64,000 nucleotides of DNA from Demequina iriomotensis (GTDB taxonomy: Bacteria; Actinomycetota; Actinomycetes; Actinomycetales; Demequinaceae): positions 144,796-208,795 of the forward strand of contig NZ_BBME01000013.1 of assembly GCF_000971395.1 (NCBI RefSeq). Reading direction: 5' to 3'. The translations under genes were made by a program, and so were the position numbers. Positions 56,642 through 64,000 of this stretch are shown piece by piece. Numbering within the stretch: the first letter of the stretch is position 1; each line of letters begins with the position of its first letter. Below the pieces are notes generated by a model. The model was given only the letters and a program-made list of their open reading frames with translations, did not search any database and had not been told where the DNA came from.

Positions 56642-59386
56642 CTACGCGCCGCCGAAGCGGTCGGCCAGCTGGCGGCGCGACGTCACGCCGAGCTTCCGGA
56701 ACACCTTGCGCAGGTGGTAGTCGACCGTGTTGGCGCTGATGAAGAGCGCCGCGCCGATCTCGGCGTTGGTAGCGCCGCGGGCCGCCAGCCTGCTCACCTG
56801 GAGCTCCTGTGCGGAGAGCAGCTGCTCCGGTCCGGCGTCCGGCACGCCTGCGGACCTGTCCCCGATCGCCGCGAGCTCGCGCCGGGCACGGTCCGCGAAA
56901 GCGGTCGCTCCGACCTCGACGAATCCCGCGTGCGCGGCGCGCAGCGCCAGACGCGCATCGTTCCGCCGTCGGCTGCGGCGGAGCCACTCGCCGTACAGCA
57001 GCTGACCCCGAGCGCGGTCGCCGACGTCTCCCTCGGCGCCGAGCAGCGCAAGGGACTCCTGATGGAGACCCTCCGCCCGGTCCGCGTCGGCCAGCAGCGC
57101 CTCGCCGCGCAGCACCATCGCCCGGAGCCACGCGCCGTCCGCGGCCGCCGCCGCGGCGGACAGGCGGTCCACGGTCTCGCGTGCCGCGGTGGTGTTGCCG
57201 CTGCGCACGGCGGCCTCGACCAGCTCGGGGAGCTGGTGGTGGCTCGACTGGAGGTAGGGCGCCCCTGTGAGCGGGCGGAGCCGGTCGTACGCGAGCGCGT
57301 ACTCCCCCGCCGCGATCTCCTGGATCGCGATCGCCGCCTCGGCCATGCGTGCGACCCCGCCGAAGCCTGCCTCCCGCATCCCGTGGGCGAGCTGCCCGGC
57401 CGCACCCGCCGGCAGACCCTGCCACACGAGCAGCGCGGCGTTCACCGTCTGCTCGTCGGCGTAGCCGAGCGAGCGGCGCAGCTCGAGCGACTCGTCGATG
57501 TAGGCGGCCGCCCGCTTCGGGTGGGTCCGCGTCAGCTCGACGGCGCTGAGCACCCACAGGACGGCGTCGAGCACCCTCAGCGCGCCTCGGTCGCGGCAGA
57601 CGCGCGCGACGCGCAGGAGCAGCGCGACGGCAGCTTCGAAGTCGAACAGCCCCACGGTCGGCACCACGACGAAGAAGGCGAAGTCCGCGATCTCCTCGTC
57701 CGGAAGGGCCTCCAGCATGCTGACGCACTCCCGCAGCGCCGTCGCGGCCGTCGCGTAGTCGTCGAGCGCGAAGGCCGCGGCGGCGCGCAGCGCCGTGGCA
57801 CGATGCCCCGGTACCGCGTCCGCGGCCTCCCGCATCCGCGCCGCCAGCCGGGCGAGCGGCCAGCCGCGAGCGCCCTCCTCGGTGCTCAACGCCGAGTTGA
57901 GCGCCTCGAGCAGGGCCGCCTGCTCGCGTGCGGGCGCCACGCCATGGAACTCGTCCGCCGCGGCGACGAACGTGGCGACCACCTCGCCCATGCGTGAGAC
58001 GTCCGCGAGGTACACCGTGCAGAACGCCTCGACCATGCGCAGGCGTCCGCGCGTCTCGGCGTCGAGCACGCCGGGGTCGACCGTCCCGATCAGCTGGCGG
58101 GCGAGAAGGCCCGCGCCGGCCCCGATCGCGGCCTCCGCCGCCGCCACGAGCCGGCGCGCGCCCGCCGCCGGGTCCGGCGAGAGCTCGGCGGCGCGTGCGA
58201 GCAGGTGCGCGCGAGACGTGAGGCCGCCTCGTGCCCCGGTGGCGTCGGCGACGCGTTCGAGCACCGCGGCGACGTCCTCGTCCGGCCCGGCGACCGCGGC
58301 CGCGGCGTGCTGCGCGGCCACGGCGGCGAGCCCTCGCTCGCGCGCGGCGTCGCGGAGGGCGGCGTGGACCTCACGCCGCTCCGCATCGGACGCGAGACCG
58401 TACATGGCGGACCTGACCAGGGGGTGTCGAAAGCGGATGGCTCCGCGGACCTCGACCAGGCGTGCGTGCTCGGCGGGGGTCGAGGCGTCGGGTGGCAGCG
58501 CGAGCGAGGCCGCCGCGGCACGCACCATCGCGATGTCGCCTGTGGACTCCGCGGCGGCCACCATCAGCCACCGGCGGCCGTCGGCCGGCAGGCCTGCGGC
58601 GACCGCCGTGTAATGCGCCTCGAGCCGCGGACCGAGCGGCACGGGCGCGGCGTCGTGGGTGGCCGCGGTGAGCTCCTCGGCGGACCACCGGGCGCCGAGC
58701 TCCGCGAGCGCCAGCGGATTGCCGCCGGTACGCTCGACCACCTCGGCCACCACCCCCGGCTCGAGCTCTCCCTCCACGGTCCCGCGCAGCAGGGCCGCCG
58801 CAGCGTGGCCCGCCAGCCCGCCGAGCTCGAGGCGCGGCACTCCCGCGAGCGCGCGCATCGTCTCCTCGTCGTCGCGCGCGGCGAGGACGAGCCCGACGGC
58901 CTCGGCAGCAAGACGGCGGGCGACGAAGCCCAGGACCTCCACCGTCTCCCTATCGAGGAGGTGCGCATCGTCCACCACGCACACCGTCGGCAACTCGTCA
59001 CCGGACCGCGCCAGCGCCGCCAGGACGCCGAGTCCCACGAGCGCCCGCTCCGGCGGCGCTCCCGCGGCCTCGCCCAGCGCGATGCGCAGCGCGTCACGCT
59101 GCGCCGGCATGATCTGCTCGATGTACGGGGCGAGGTCCCGACCCAGCCGCTGGAGACCGGAGTACGCCAGCTCCGACTCGACGGCGAAACCCGTGACCGC
59201 GAGGATCCGCACCGAGCCGGCACCGTGGAGCACGGTCTCGAGCAGCGTGGTCTTCCCGATGCCGGGATCCCCCACGAGCGCGATGGCACCGCCGTGTCCG
59301 TTGCGCGCGCTCGCGATCAGCGTGTGGAGGCTCTCGAGCTCGTCCGCACGCCCCAGCACCTCCGGGTGAGTGTCGATGTCCCCCAA
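56642..59386 (-). CDS. large ATP-binding LuxR-family regulator (LAL)
   Basis: 914 residues. N-terminal AAA/NACHT-like domain with Walker [10 protein letters not shown] (about 39-47) and Walker [12 protein letters not shown]; a long helical TPR-like middle; C-terminal LuxR HTH (about 855-914) starting [29 protein letters not shown] proteins resemble MalT and activate genes in response to an inducer and ATP. Start is TTG 59386 (LGDIDTHPE), with a G-rich stretch before it. Same strand and 101 bases from three hydrolase genes, its likely targets. Confidence 0.92.
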   Translation of the reverse strand: MGDIDTHPEVLGRADELESLHTLIASARNGHGGAIALVGDPGIGKTTLLETVLHGAGSVRILAVTGFAVESELAYSGLQRLGRDLAPYIEQIMPAQRDALRIALGEAAGAPPERALVGLGVLAALARSGDELPTVCVVDDAHLLDRETVEVLGFVARRLAAEAVGLVLAARDDEETMRALAGVPRLELGGLAGHAAAALLRGTVEGELEPGVVAEVVERTGGNPLALAELGARWSAEELTAATHDAAPVPLGPRLEAHYTAVAAGLPADGRRWLMVAAAESTGDIAMVRAAAASLALPPDASTPAEHARLVEVRGAIRFRHPLVRSAMYGLASDAERREVHAALRDAARERGLAAVAAQHAAAAVAGPDEDVAAVLERVADATGARGGLTSRAHLLARAAELSPDPAAGARRLVAAAEAAIGAGAGLLARQLIGTVDPGVLDAETRGRLRMVEAFCTVYLADVSRMGEVVATFVAAADEFHGVAPAREQAALLEALNSALSTEEGARGWPLARLAARMREAADAVPGHRATALRAAAAFALDDYATAATALRECVSMLEALPDEEIADFAFFVVVPTVGLFDFEAAVALLLRVARVCRDRGALRVLDAVLWVLSAVELTRTHPKRAAAYIDESLELRRSLGYADEQTVNAALLVWQGLPAGAAGQLAHGMREAGFGGVARMAEAAIAIQEIAAGEYALAYDRLRPLTGAPYLQSSHHQLPELVEAAVRSGNTTAARETVDRLSAAAAAADGAWLRAMVLRGEALLADADRAEGLHQESLALLGAEGDVGDRARGQLLYGEWLRRSRRRNDARLALRAAHAGFVEVGATAFADRARRELAAIGDRSAGVPDAGPEQLLSAQELQVSRLAARGATNAEIGAALFISANTVDYHLRKVFRKLGVTSRRQLADRFGGA

Positions 59387-59425
59387 GGTAACCCGCCCCT
59401 TTTTGCAAGGGGAAGAGCGAATCGT

Positions 59426-61012
59426 CTAGAGCCCCTGACCGCCGTCCCACAGGCGCTCCGAGGCCCCGGAGACCAGGTTGGCGACCGACATCGCCTGCGC
59501 GTCCGTGAGCGACGCGACGTAGTCGATGATGCCGCGGCCCGTCGCGTAGCGGCGCAGCGCGGCGGTGTCCGTGGTGGCCAGGAGCTCGGGGGTCCGCTCG
59601 CGCACGCCGCGATAGTCCTCCGCCGCGAGCTCGACCAGGTCGAGCAGCCGGCGCGGGGCACGCCGCACATCGTCGTCGTCGTCGAGCCACGCGGCGAAGC
59701 TGGTGACCAGCCGCTCGATCACGCTCGCCTGGCCGCGCTGGTACACCGCGAGGTCGGGACGATGGAGCACGAAGCGCTCCTGGAGGAACTTGAGCACCGC
59801 GACGTCGTGGAACGCGGTGGCGTCGAGGCTCACGTGGCCGGAACGGATGTCCGGGTCGCGCGAGACCACGATCGAGTGCTGGAGGCGCGCGATCCAGCCG
59901 GCCATGAAGACCGCGAGTGCGCGGTCCGCGGCGAGCGAGCCGTCGTAGGGCACCGACAGGAGCCCGTCGACCACCTCGTCGGCGACGCGGGCCACCGACT
60001 CGCCGAACGCATCGTCCCCCGCGATCCACGGATCGTGGCTCACCAGCCGCCTGCGCAGCAGCTCGAGGCCGTGGCCCGGCGTGCGGCGTGCGCGGTGGAG
60101 CTCCTCGAGCGGGATGCGCGCAAGCGCGGCGCGGTCGCGGATCCACGTGCGGAACTCGGCCGAGACGGCGGCCTGGTTGAGCAGGTCCGCGCGGTAGAAG
60201 TCGTCGAGGTCGTGCAGCGAGTAGGCGATGTCGTCGGCGATGTCCATCACCGAGCACTCGACGGTCTGCTGGCGGCGCGCGATCTCGGGATACGCGCGTC
60301 GCGCGTCGAGCATGTCGTCGAGGTCGAGCGTGTATGCGGAGAACTTTCGCGCGCCCTCGCCCGCCCGGCGTGGGGCGAGGCCGCGCGGCGTGCCCGCTCC
60401 CCCGCGCCAGCCCTCGCCCTGCTCACGGGTCCAGGGGTACTTGAGCACGGCGGCGCGCACGGCCGCCGTGAGGTTGAGCCCGTAGCCGGCGCGGTCGTAC
60501 TCGTCGAGCCGGGACAGGATCCGGAACGTCTGGGCGTTGCCCTCGAAGCCTTCCTCGAGCCCGAAGCGCTCGCGCGCGAGCCGGTCGAGCGTCTGCTCGC
60601 CCAGGTGCCCGAACGGCGGATGGCCCAGGTCGTGCGCGGCGGCCGCCGCCTGCACCACCACGGCGTCGCAGCCGCCTAGGTCGCGCACCAGGCCGCCCCG
60701 CTCCCCCCAGTCGCCGCTGAGCGACACCGCGATCGAGCGCGCGACCGCGGTGACCTTCACCGAGTGGGTGAGGCGGTTGTGCACCGCCAGGCCGGCTCCC
60801 GACTGCGAGATCACCTGGGTGACGGCCGACAGGCGCGAGAAGTAGGGCGAGAACCGGATGCGCTCGAGATCGACGCGGTACTCGGGGCGGTACTCCACCT
60901 GCTGGAACTCGTCGAGCTGCTCGGGTACCGCGCGAGCCACGCGAAGGTCCTGCGGCGCGGGGCCTCCCGGCGCCATCGGAACCGGGTCCGTGTCGTCGCG
61001 TGCGTCTGGCAT
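59426..61012 (-). CDS. dgt: deoxyguanosinetriphosphate triphosphohydrolase-like protein
   Basis: 528 residues. HD-domain metal site HNRLTHS, then AAAHDLGHPPFGHLGE, with GFEGNAQTFRIL and the late SVMDIADDIAYSLHDLDD. Hydrolyses dNTP to nucleoside plus triphosphate. About 100 residues longer than short actinobacterial Dgt proteins, with Gly/Arg-rich insertion around 205-225. ATG 61012 precedes a 60-base gap to thpR. Exact 10-mer at 60008. Confidence 0.94.
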   Translation of the reverse strand: MPDARDDTDPVPMAPGGPAPQDLRVARAVPEQLDEFQQVEYRPEYRVDLERIRFSPYFSRLSAVTQVISQSGAGLAVHNRLTHSVKVTAVARSIAVSLSGDWGERGGLVRDLGGCDAVVVQAAAAAHDLGHPPFGHLGEQTLDRLARERFGLEEGFEGNAQTFRILSRLDEYDRAGYGLNLTAAVRAAVLKYPWTREQGEGWRGGAGTPRGLAPRRAGEGARKFSAYTLDLDDMLDARRAYPEIARRQQTVECSVMDIADDIAYSLHDLDDFYRADLLNQAAVSAEFRTWIRDRAALARIPLEELHRARRTPGHGLELLRRRLVSHDPWIAGDDAFGESVARVADEVVDGLLSVPYDGSLAADRALAVFMAGWIARLQHSIVVSRDPDIRSGHVSLDATAFHDVAVLKFLQERFVLHRPDLAVYQRGQASVIERLVTSFAAWLDDDDDVRRAPRRLLDLVELAAEDYRGVRERTPELLATTDTAALRRYATGRGIIDYVASLTDAQAMSVANLVSGASERLWDGGQGL

Positions 61013-61072
61013 CGGGCCTCCCGTCGGGTCTGAGGGGGACGCTAGCGAGCCGGGCGCGCGAACGCCAACCGG

Positions 61073-61618
61073 TCAGGTGGCGCGTCCCACGAAGGCGTGG
61101 GTAGACCGTACCGCGTAACGTGCCGCTCCCCCCGGCATGCTCGCGATGACCTGCAGCGCCGCCGCCTCCCACGGCACCGCGAGCGGCGCGTGATGCAGCG
61201 CCTGCTCGACCGCGGCGGCGCGCAGGTGATGGCTCGCGCGGGCGACGGTGAGGTGCCCCGTGAACGGGTGGCCGCGTGCGGGCAGGCCCTCGGCGGCGAG
61301 CGCCTCGTCCAGGCCCGCGGCGATGTGCGCCGCTCCCGCCACGGGGATCGCGACCACGCGCGCCGTGAACGGCACGGCCTGCGCTCCCACCAGGAGCCGC
61401 ACGGGGGCGAACGATGCGGCCGCGCGGGCCGCCGCACGCGTCACCGCCGGCTCGGCGTCGGTCTCGCCGACGAACCGCAGGGTGAGGTGCCGCTCGTCGC
61501 GCGGCGTCCAGCGATCGAGCCCGGCGTCCCGCGCGCGACCGCGCATCGTCGCGCCGAGCGCCTCGTCCAGGGCGTCGTCGACCGAGTCGGGCGTCATGAT
61601 CCCGATGAACAGCCTCAC
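61073..61618 (-). CDS. thpR: RNA 2',3'-cyclic phosphodiesterase (2'-5' RNA ligase family)
   Basis: 181 residues. Two HxTx motifs, HLTLRFVG and HLTVAR, place it in the 2H phosphoesterase family. RLFIGIMTP at the N-terminus is typical. Acts on cyclic-phosphate RNA ends; the in vivo role is unclear. The start is GTG 61618 with a weak GAGG. Confidence 0.9.
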   Translation of the reverse strand: MRLFIGIMTPDSVDDALDEALGATMRGRARDAGLDRWTPRDERHLTLRFVGETDAEPAVTRAAARAAASFAPVRLLVGAQAVPFTARVVAIPVAGAAHIAAGLDEALAAEGLPARGHPFTGHLTVARASHHLRAAAVEQALHHAPLAVPWEAAALQVIASMPGGAARYAVRSTHAFVGRAT

Positions 61619-61752
61619 GCCTCACGGTACGACGACGGCGCCGCCGCCAGCGCGGGCTGCCGGCACACGCTCCCGCGCGTTCTCACATCACGCCTGGTCA
61701 CGGCATGGTTGCGGAACGGTAACCAACGCTTCCGCCGCGACCGCCGTCTCCC

Positions 61753-61758
61753 TAGCAT
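61753..61758 (+). promoter_or_regulatory. -10 hexamer of a leaderless promoter
   Basis: TAGCAT ends seven bases before ATG 61766. Upstream, GGTTGCGGAACGGTAACC (partly palindromic) could be an operator. Confidence 0.4.
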
Positions 61759-61765
61759 GAGCGCC

Positions 61766-62704
61766 ATGACCACACGCAGCGCCGCCCGCCGGCCCCTCGT
61801 CCGTCGCGGGGCCGTCGCCGCCGCGATCCTCGCTCTGGCATGGGGGCTCGCCGCCTGCAGCTCGGGGGCGTCCGACTCGGCCGGCGAGTCCGAGCTCGGC
61901 TATGCCGGCGGCGCGGACGCCGACATGGAGCAGGCGGCCGCGGACACCGCGGCCGGCGAGCAGCCGACCGACGACGACCGCGCGATGATCGTCACCGGGG
62001 CCATGTACATGACGGTCGAGGACCCCATCGCGGCCGCCGACCATGCGAGCGACGTCGTGGAGGGCGCGGGCGGCCGCGTCGACGCCCGCAGCGAGACGGC
62101 GCCCAGCGGCTACGACGGCGGCGCGGCCTGGCTGGTGCTCCGCATCCCTGCGGACCGCCTCGATCCGGTGGTCGACGACCTGCGCGCGCTCGGCACGGTC
62201 GACGAGTTCTCGACGGACTCCGCGGACGTCACGCGACAGGTAGCCGATCTCGAGGCGCAGATCTCGACCCTCCGCGCCTCGACGGCCCGCATCGAGGGCC
62301 TGCTCGACGACGCGCAGGACATCAAGGACATCATCACGCTCGAGGATGAGCTGGACTCGCGTCAGGCCGAGCTCGAGAGCCTCGAGGCGCGCCAGCGCGG
62401 GCTCGACGACCAGGTCGCGATGTCGACCATCGAGCTGTCGCTCACCACGGAGCCCGTCGTGGTGGTCGACGACTCGCCGCAGAGCTTCTGGAGCGGCCTC
62501 GTGTCGGGCTGGAACGGGCTGACGGCGTTCCTCTCGGCGGCGCTCGTGGTGATCGGCGTGCTGCTGCCGTGGCTGGCCGCCGCGGCCGTGATCGCAGCCA
62601 TCGCGCTCGCGGTGGTGCGCGCGAGGCGCGGCGCGGCCCGGGAAGCCGTCCCGGCGCCCGACGCTGTCCCGGCGCCTGACGCGCCCGCGGCCCGCGAGGA
62701 CTGA
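61766..62704 (+). CDS. DUF4349 lipoprotein
   Basis: 312 residues. A twin-Arg-like basic start, signal peptide and lipobox LAAC (Cys about 31). DUF4349 core (about 75-270) with MYMTVEDP, LRIPADRLDPVVDDL, and a long coiled coil (about 170-215); one membrane span near the C-terminus (about 250-290). Function unknown; probably an envelope protein. ATG 61766 is chosen because TAGCAT sits seven bases upstream; ATG 61757 overlaps that hexamer. Confidence 0.88.
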   Translation: MTTRSAARRPLVRRGAVAAAILALAWGLAACSSGASDSAGESELGYAGGADADMEQAAADTAAGEQPTDDDRAMIVTGAMYMTVEDPIAAADHASDVVEGAGGRVDARSETAPSGYDGGAAWLVLRIPADRLDPVVDDLRALGTVDEFSTDSADVTRQVADLEAQISTLRASTARIEGLLDDAQDIKDIITLEDELDSRQAELESLEARQRGLDDQVAMSTIELSLTTEPVVVVDDSPQSFWSGLVSGWNGLTAFLSAALVVIGVLLPWLAAAAVIAAIALAVVRARRGAAREAVPAPDAVPAPDAPAARED

Positions 62705-62709
62705 CGCCT

Positions 62710-62719
62710 CGCATCGTCC
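62710..62719. repeat. CGCATCGTCC word after the DUF4349 gene
   Basis: An exact copy of the recurrent 10-mer, six bases past the stop and before the terminator. It is the last one seen before the island edge. Confidence 0.55.
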
Positions 62720-62731
62720 GCGGGGAAGCCG

Positions 62732-62761
62732 AAAGGCCGTCCGGTCATCCGGACGGCCTTT
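62732..62761 (+). terminator. terminator of the DUF4349 gene
   Basis: A perfect 13-bp stem (AAAGGCCGTCCGG and complement) with loop TCAT and a trailing TTT. Strong intrinsic terminator. Confidence 0.85.
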
Positions 62762-62766
62762 CGTCG

Positions 62767-62811
62767 TGGTGGGCGATACTGGGATCGAACCAGTGACCTC
62801 TTCCGTGTGAA
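62767..62811 (-). tRNA. 3' half of tRNA-Val(CAC), attachment-site remnant
   Basis: On the minus strand the 45 bases run from the anticodon loop (TTCACAC, anticodon CAC) through the 3' anticodon strand GGAAG, a TpsiC arm ACTGG/TTCGATC/CCAGT and acceptor ATCGCCC to the encoded CCA. The preceding bases (GCTAA) cannot pair with GGAAG, and there is no D arm, so this is not a complete tRNA. A 3' tRNA fragment cut at the anticodon loop is the classic scar of a tyrosine-recombinase element. Confidence 0.85.
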
Positions 62812-62844
62812 TTAGCGGAGGGGCGTTCTGAGCGGTCCCGATGG

Positions 62845-62883
62845 GTGCCCGTGAGTCCCGTTTCGTACGGGACTCACGGGCAC
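62845..62883. terminator. 39-bp perfect inverted repeat next to the att remnant
   Basis: A 17-bp stem (62845-62861 with 62867-62883) and 5-base loop, followed on the plus strand by TTTCG. It could be a terminator or a recombination/protein-binding site at the element boundary. Between it and the next gene, GTGCACAAC occurs twice (about 62929 and 62941). Confidence 0.5.
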
Positions 62884-62974
62884 TTTCGTCTTGTCCATAC
62901 CGTCAAGTGACGCCGAATCGCGGGCAGTGTGCACAACGCCGTGCACAACGGCACCCGTTGTCAGACGTCGTCGC

Positions 62975-62980
62975 CATACT
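62975..62980 (+). promoter_or_regulatory. -10 hexamer of a leaderless promoter
   Basis: CATACT ends six bases before ATG 62987. Confidence 0.4.
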
Positions 62981-62986
62981 GAGCGC

Positions 62987-63940
62987 ATGGCACCCCAGAA
63001 GCCGGACCAAGCGACCATTGCACGCCTCTCGCTCGTGAAGTACCAGCTCGAAACCGCGCGGCAGCAGGCGGGAGCTCCCGCACCGCTCGGGAACCTCGCG
63101 CTCAACACGATGCAGGACGCGGTCGAAGCTGCATTCGCTCTCGCTGCTCATCGACTCGATGTGAAGGTGTCTACGGAGCTCGACAAGACGGTCGGCGACG
63201 TCGTAGCAGCACTCGACTCACCGCAGGGCTGGCAGGGGCGCAAGGAGCGGCTGAAGACTGTCAACAAGGCTCGCGTCGGCTTCAAGCATCACGGCATCCG
63301 CGCGGAGCCCGACATCATTCTCGACTACCTCCGCGCAGCGGAAGACTCGTGCAGCGCGATTGTCCGCGAGGTCTACGACGTCGAGCTCGGCGAGCTCTCG
63401 CTGATCGTCCTCGTCACGAACGCACGGGCACGCGGCTGGCTCCAGACGTCGCGGCAGCTGCGCGATGCAGGTGAGCTGCGCCTCTCCATCGGCGACCTGA
63501 GCGCTGCCTTCGCAACGCTCGCGAAGGACGCCCGCGCAGGCGCTCCGAAGTTCTCCGTATACCCGTCGCGTCCCGCCCGGCATGGCGTTGAGCGGTTCGA
63601 GCGCGACTGGAATGGGCTCGTGAACAGCGTGCACTCGATCGCTGACTACCTACGCGTCTTCGCGATGGGGGTCGAGCCGCGAGAGTACGCGTTCTTCCGA
63701 GCACATGTCCCCGACGTCAGCTTCATCGGAAACACGGATGAACGCGAGTACCACTTCGGCATCATGAACGGTGCTGAAGAGCTCGACGACGCGATCTACG
63801 ACCGGCTAGTTCGGTTCATCGTGGACACGTCCCTGCAGCTCGACGCGCGTCGCTTCCCGGTTCCGGAGCAGCGGTATGACGGCGGGTGGAGCATGTTCCG
63901 ACGCATCGCGGACGACATCACGCCGCCAGAAGAGCGCTGA
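62987..63940 (+). CDS. unrecognised protein at the edge of an integrated element
   Basis: 317 residues, soluble, no signal peptide or membrane span. Helix-rich N-terminal half with LARLSLVKYQLETAR-type repeats of charged and hydrophobic residues; the second half has several aromatic pairs (FFRAHVPD, YHFGIMNG). I do not recognise a family. Codon use is visibly less GC-biased than elsewhere (more GAA, GCT, GCA, CTA), consistent with recent transfer. It starts leaderlessly at 62987, about 175 bases inside the tRNA-Val scar. Confidence 0.75.
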   Translation: MAPQKPDQATIARLSLVKYQLETARQQAGAPAPLGNLALNTMQDAVEAAFALAAHRLDVKVSTELDKTVGDVVAALDSPQGWQGRKERLKTVNKARVGFKHHGIRAEPDIILDYLRAAEDSCSAIVREVYDVELGELSLIVLVTNARARGWLQTSRQLRDAGELRLSIGDLSAAFATLAKDARAGAPKFSVYPSRPARHGVERFERDWNGLVNSVHSIADYLRVFAMGVEPREYAFFRAHVPDVSFIGNTDEREYHFGIMNGAEELDDAIYDRLVRFIVDTSLQLDARRFPVPEQRYDGGWSMFRRIADDITPPEER

Positions 63941-64000
63941 CGCCCCACCGCGAGAGGAACACGGCGGGGCGTCAGCAGCCCGCTACGAGGACAGCGCGAC

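Noticed and set aside
62767..62841. Complete tRNA gene
   Set aside because: No D arm or 5' acceptor, and the 5' anticodon strand does not pair; only the 3' half exists.
62812..63108. Minus-strand open frame overlapping the island edge, considered as an integrase tail
   Set aside because: No integrase motif, and it overlaps the better supported gene at 62987.

Overview
The window is a 64 kb piece of a high-GC actinobacterial chromosome. The shikimate block, the thrS-HIT-pgsA-patA-pimA-pdxS-pdxT-yebC-ruvCAB-secDF-relA block, many GTG/TTG starts and several leaderless genes all point to Actinomycetota. A Micrococcales relative (Demequina/Cellulomonas-like) is my guess from gene order, not a demonstrated identity. 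Nearly all of it is densely packed, ordinary chromosome; no gap between genes exceeds 300 bases.

Region 1 (1-24.2 kb, mostly minus strand): rpsD, alaS, ruvX, mltG and aroE run leftwards. A complete type IV pilus cluster follows (pilB, pilT, pilC, pilA, a 735-residue prepilin with a large ectodomain, a PilW-like prepilin, a pilin-like protein with a ricin-type lectin region, pilD, pilM, pilN, pilO) and ends in a strong hairpin. The chromosomal aro run then resumes with aroC, aroK, aroB and (partial) aroQ. A membrane protein of unknown function lies on the other strand between aroB and aroQ.

Region 2 (24.4-37.7 kb): a DUF4287 protein, rarA, a secreted SH3/CHAP amidase, an MMPL transporter, a divergent LysR/EamA pair, aspS, hisS, a membrane-anchored cyclophilin, a DUF349 protein and a small AbiEi-like protein.

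Region 3 (37.6-53.9 kb, minus): thrS, HIT protein, phosphatidylinositol-phosphate synthase, PIM acyltransferase and mannosyltransferase, pyridoxal phosphate synthase (pdxS, pdxT) with a Nudix hydrolase, yebC, ruvC-ruvA-ruvB, secD-secF without yajC, and relA.

Region 4 (54-62.7 kb): three different alpha/beta hydrolases downstream of a 914-residue ATP-binding LuxR regulator, then dgt, thpR and a DUF4349 lipoprotein. At 62.77 kb there is only the 3' half of a tRNA-Val(CAC), an attachment-site remnant. Everything to its right, including one unrecognised gene, appears to be the edge of an integrated element.

The most interesting signal is not a gene. The 10-mer GGACGATGCG / CGCATCGTCC occurs exactly 24 times in 64 kb by my reading, where base composition predicts less than one. 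It is in both orientations, inside genes (using GAT and GCA codons that seem uncommon here) and between genes, where it builds several terminator-like hairpins. Together with the complete pilus and PilT retraction motor, this resembles the DNA uptake sequences of Neisseria and Pasteurellaceae and is a candidate uptake or recognition word in an actinobacterium.
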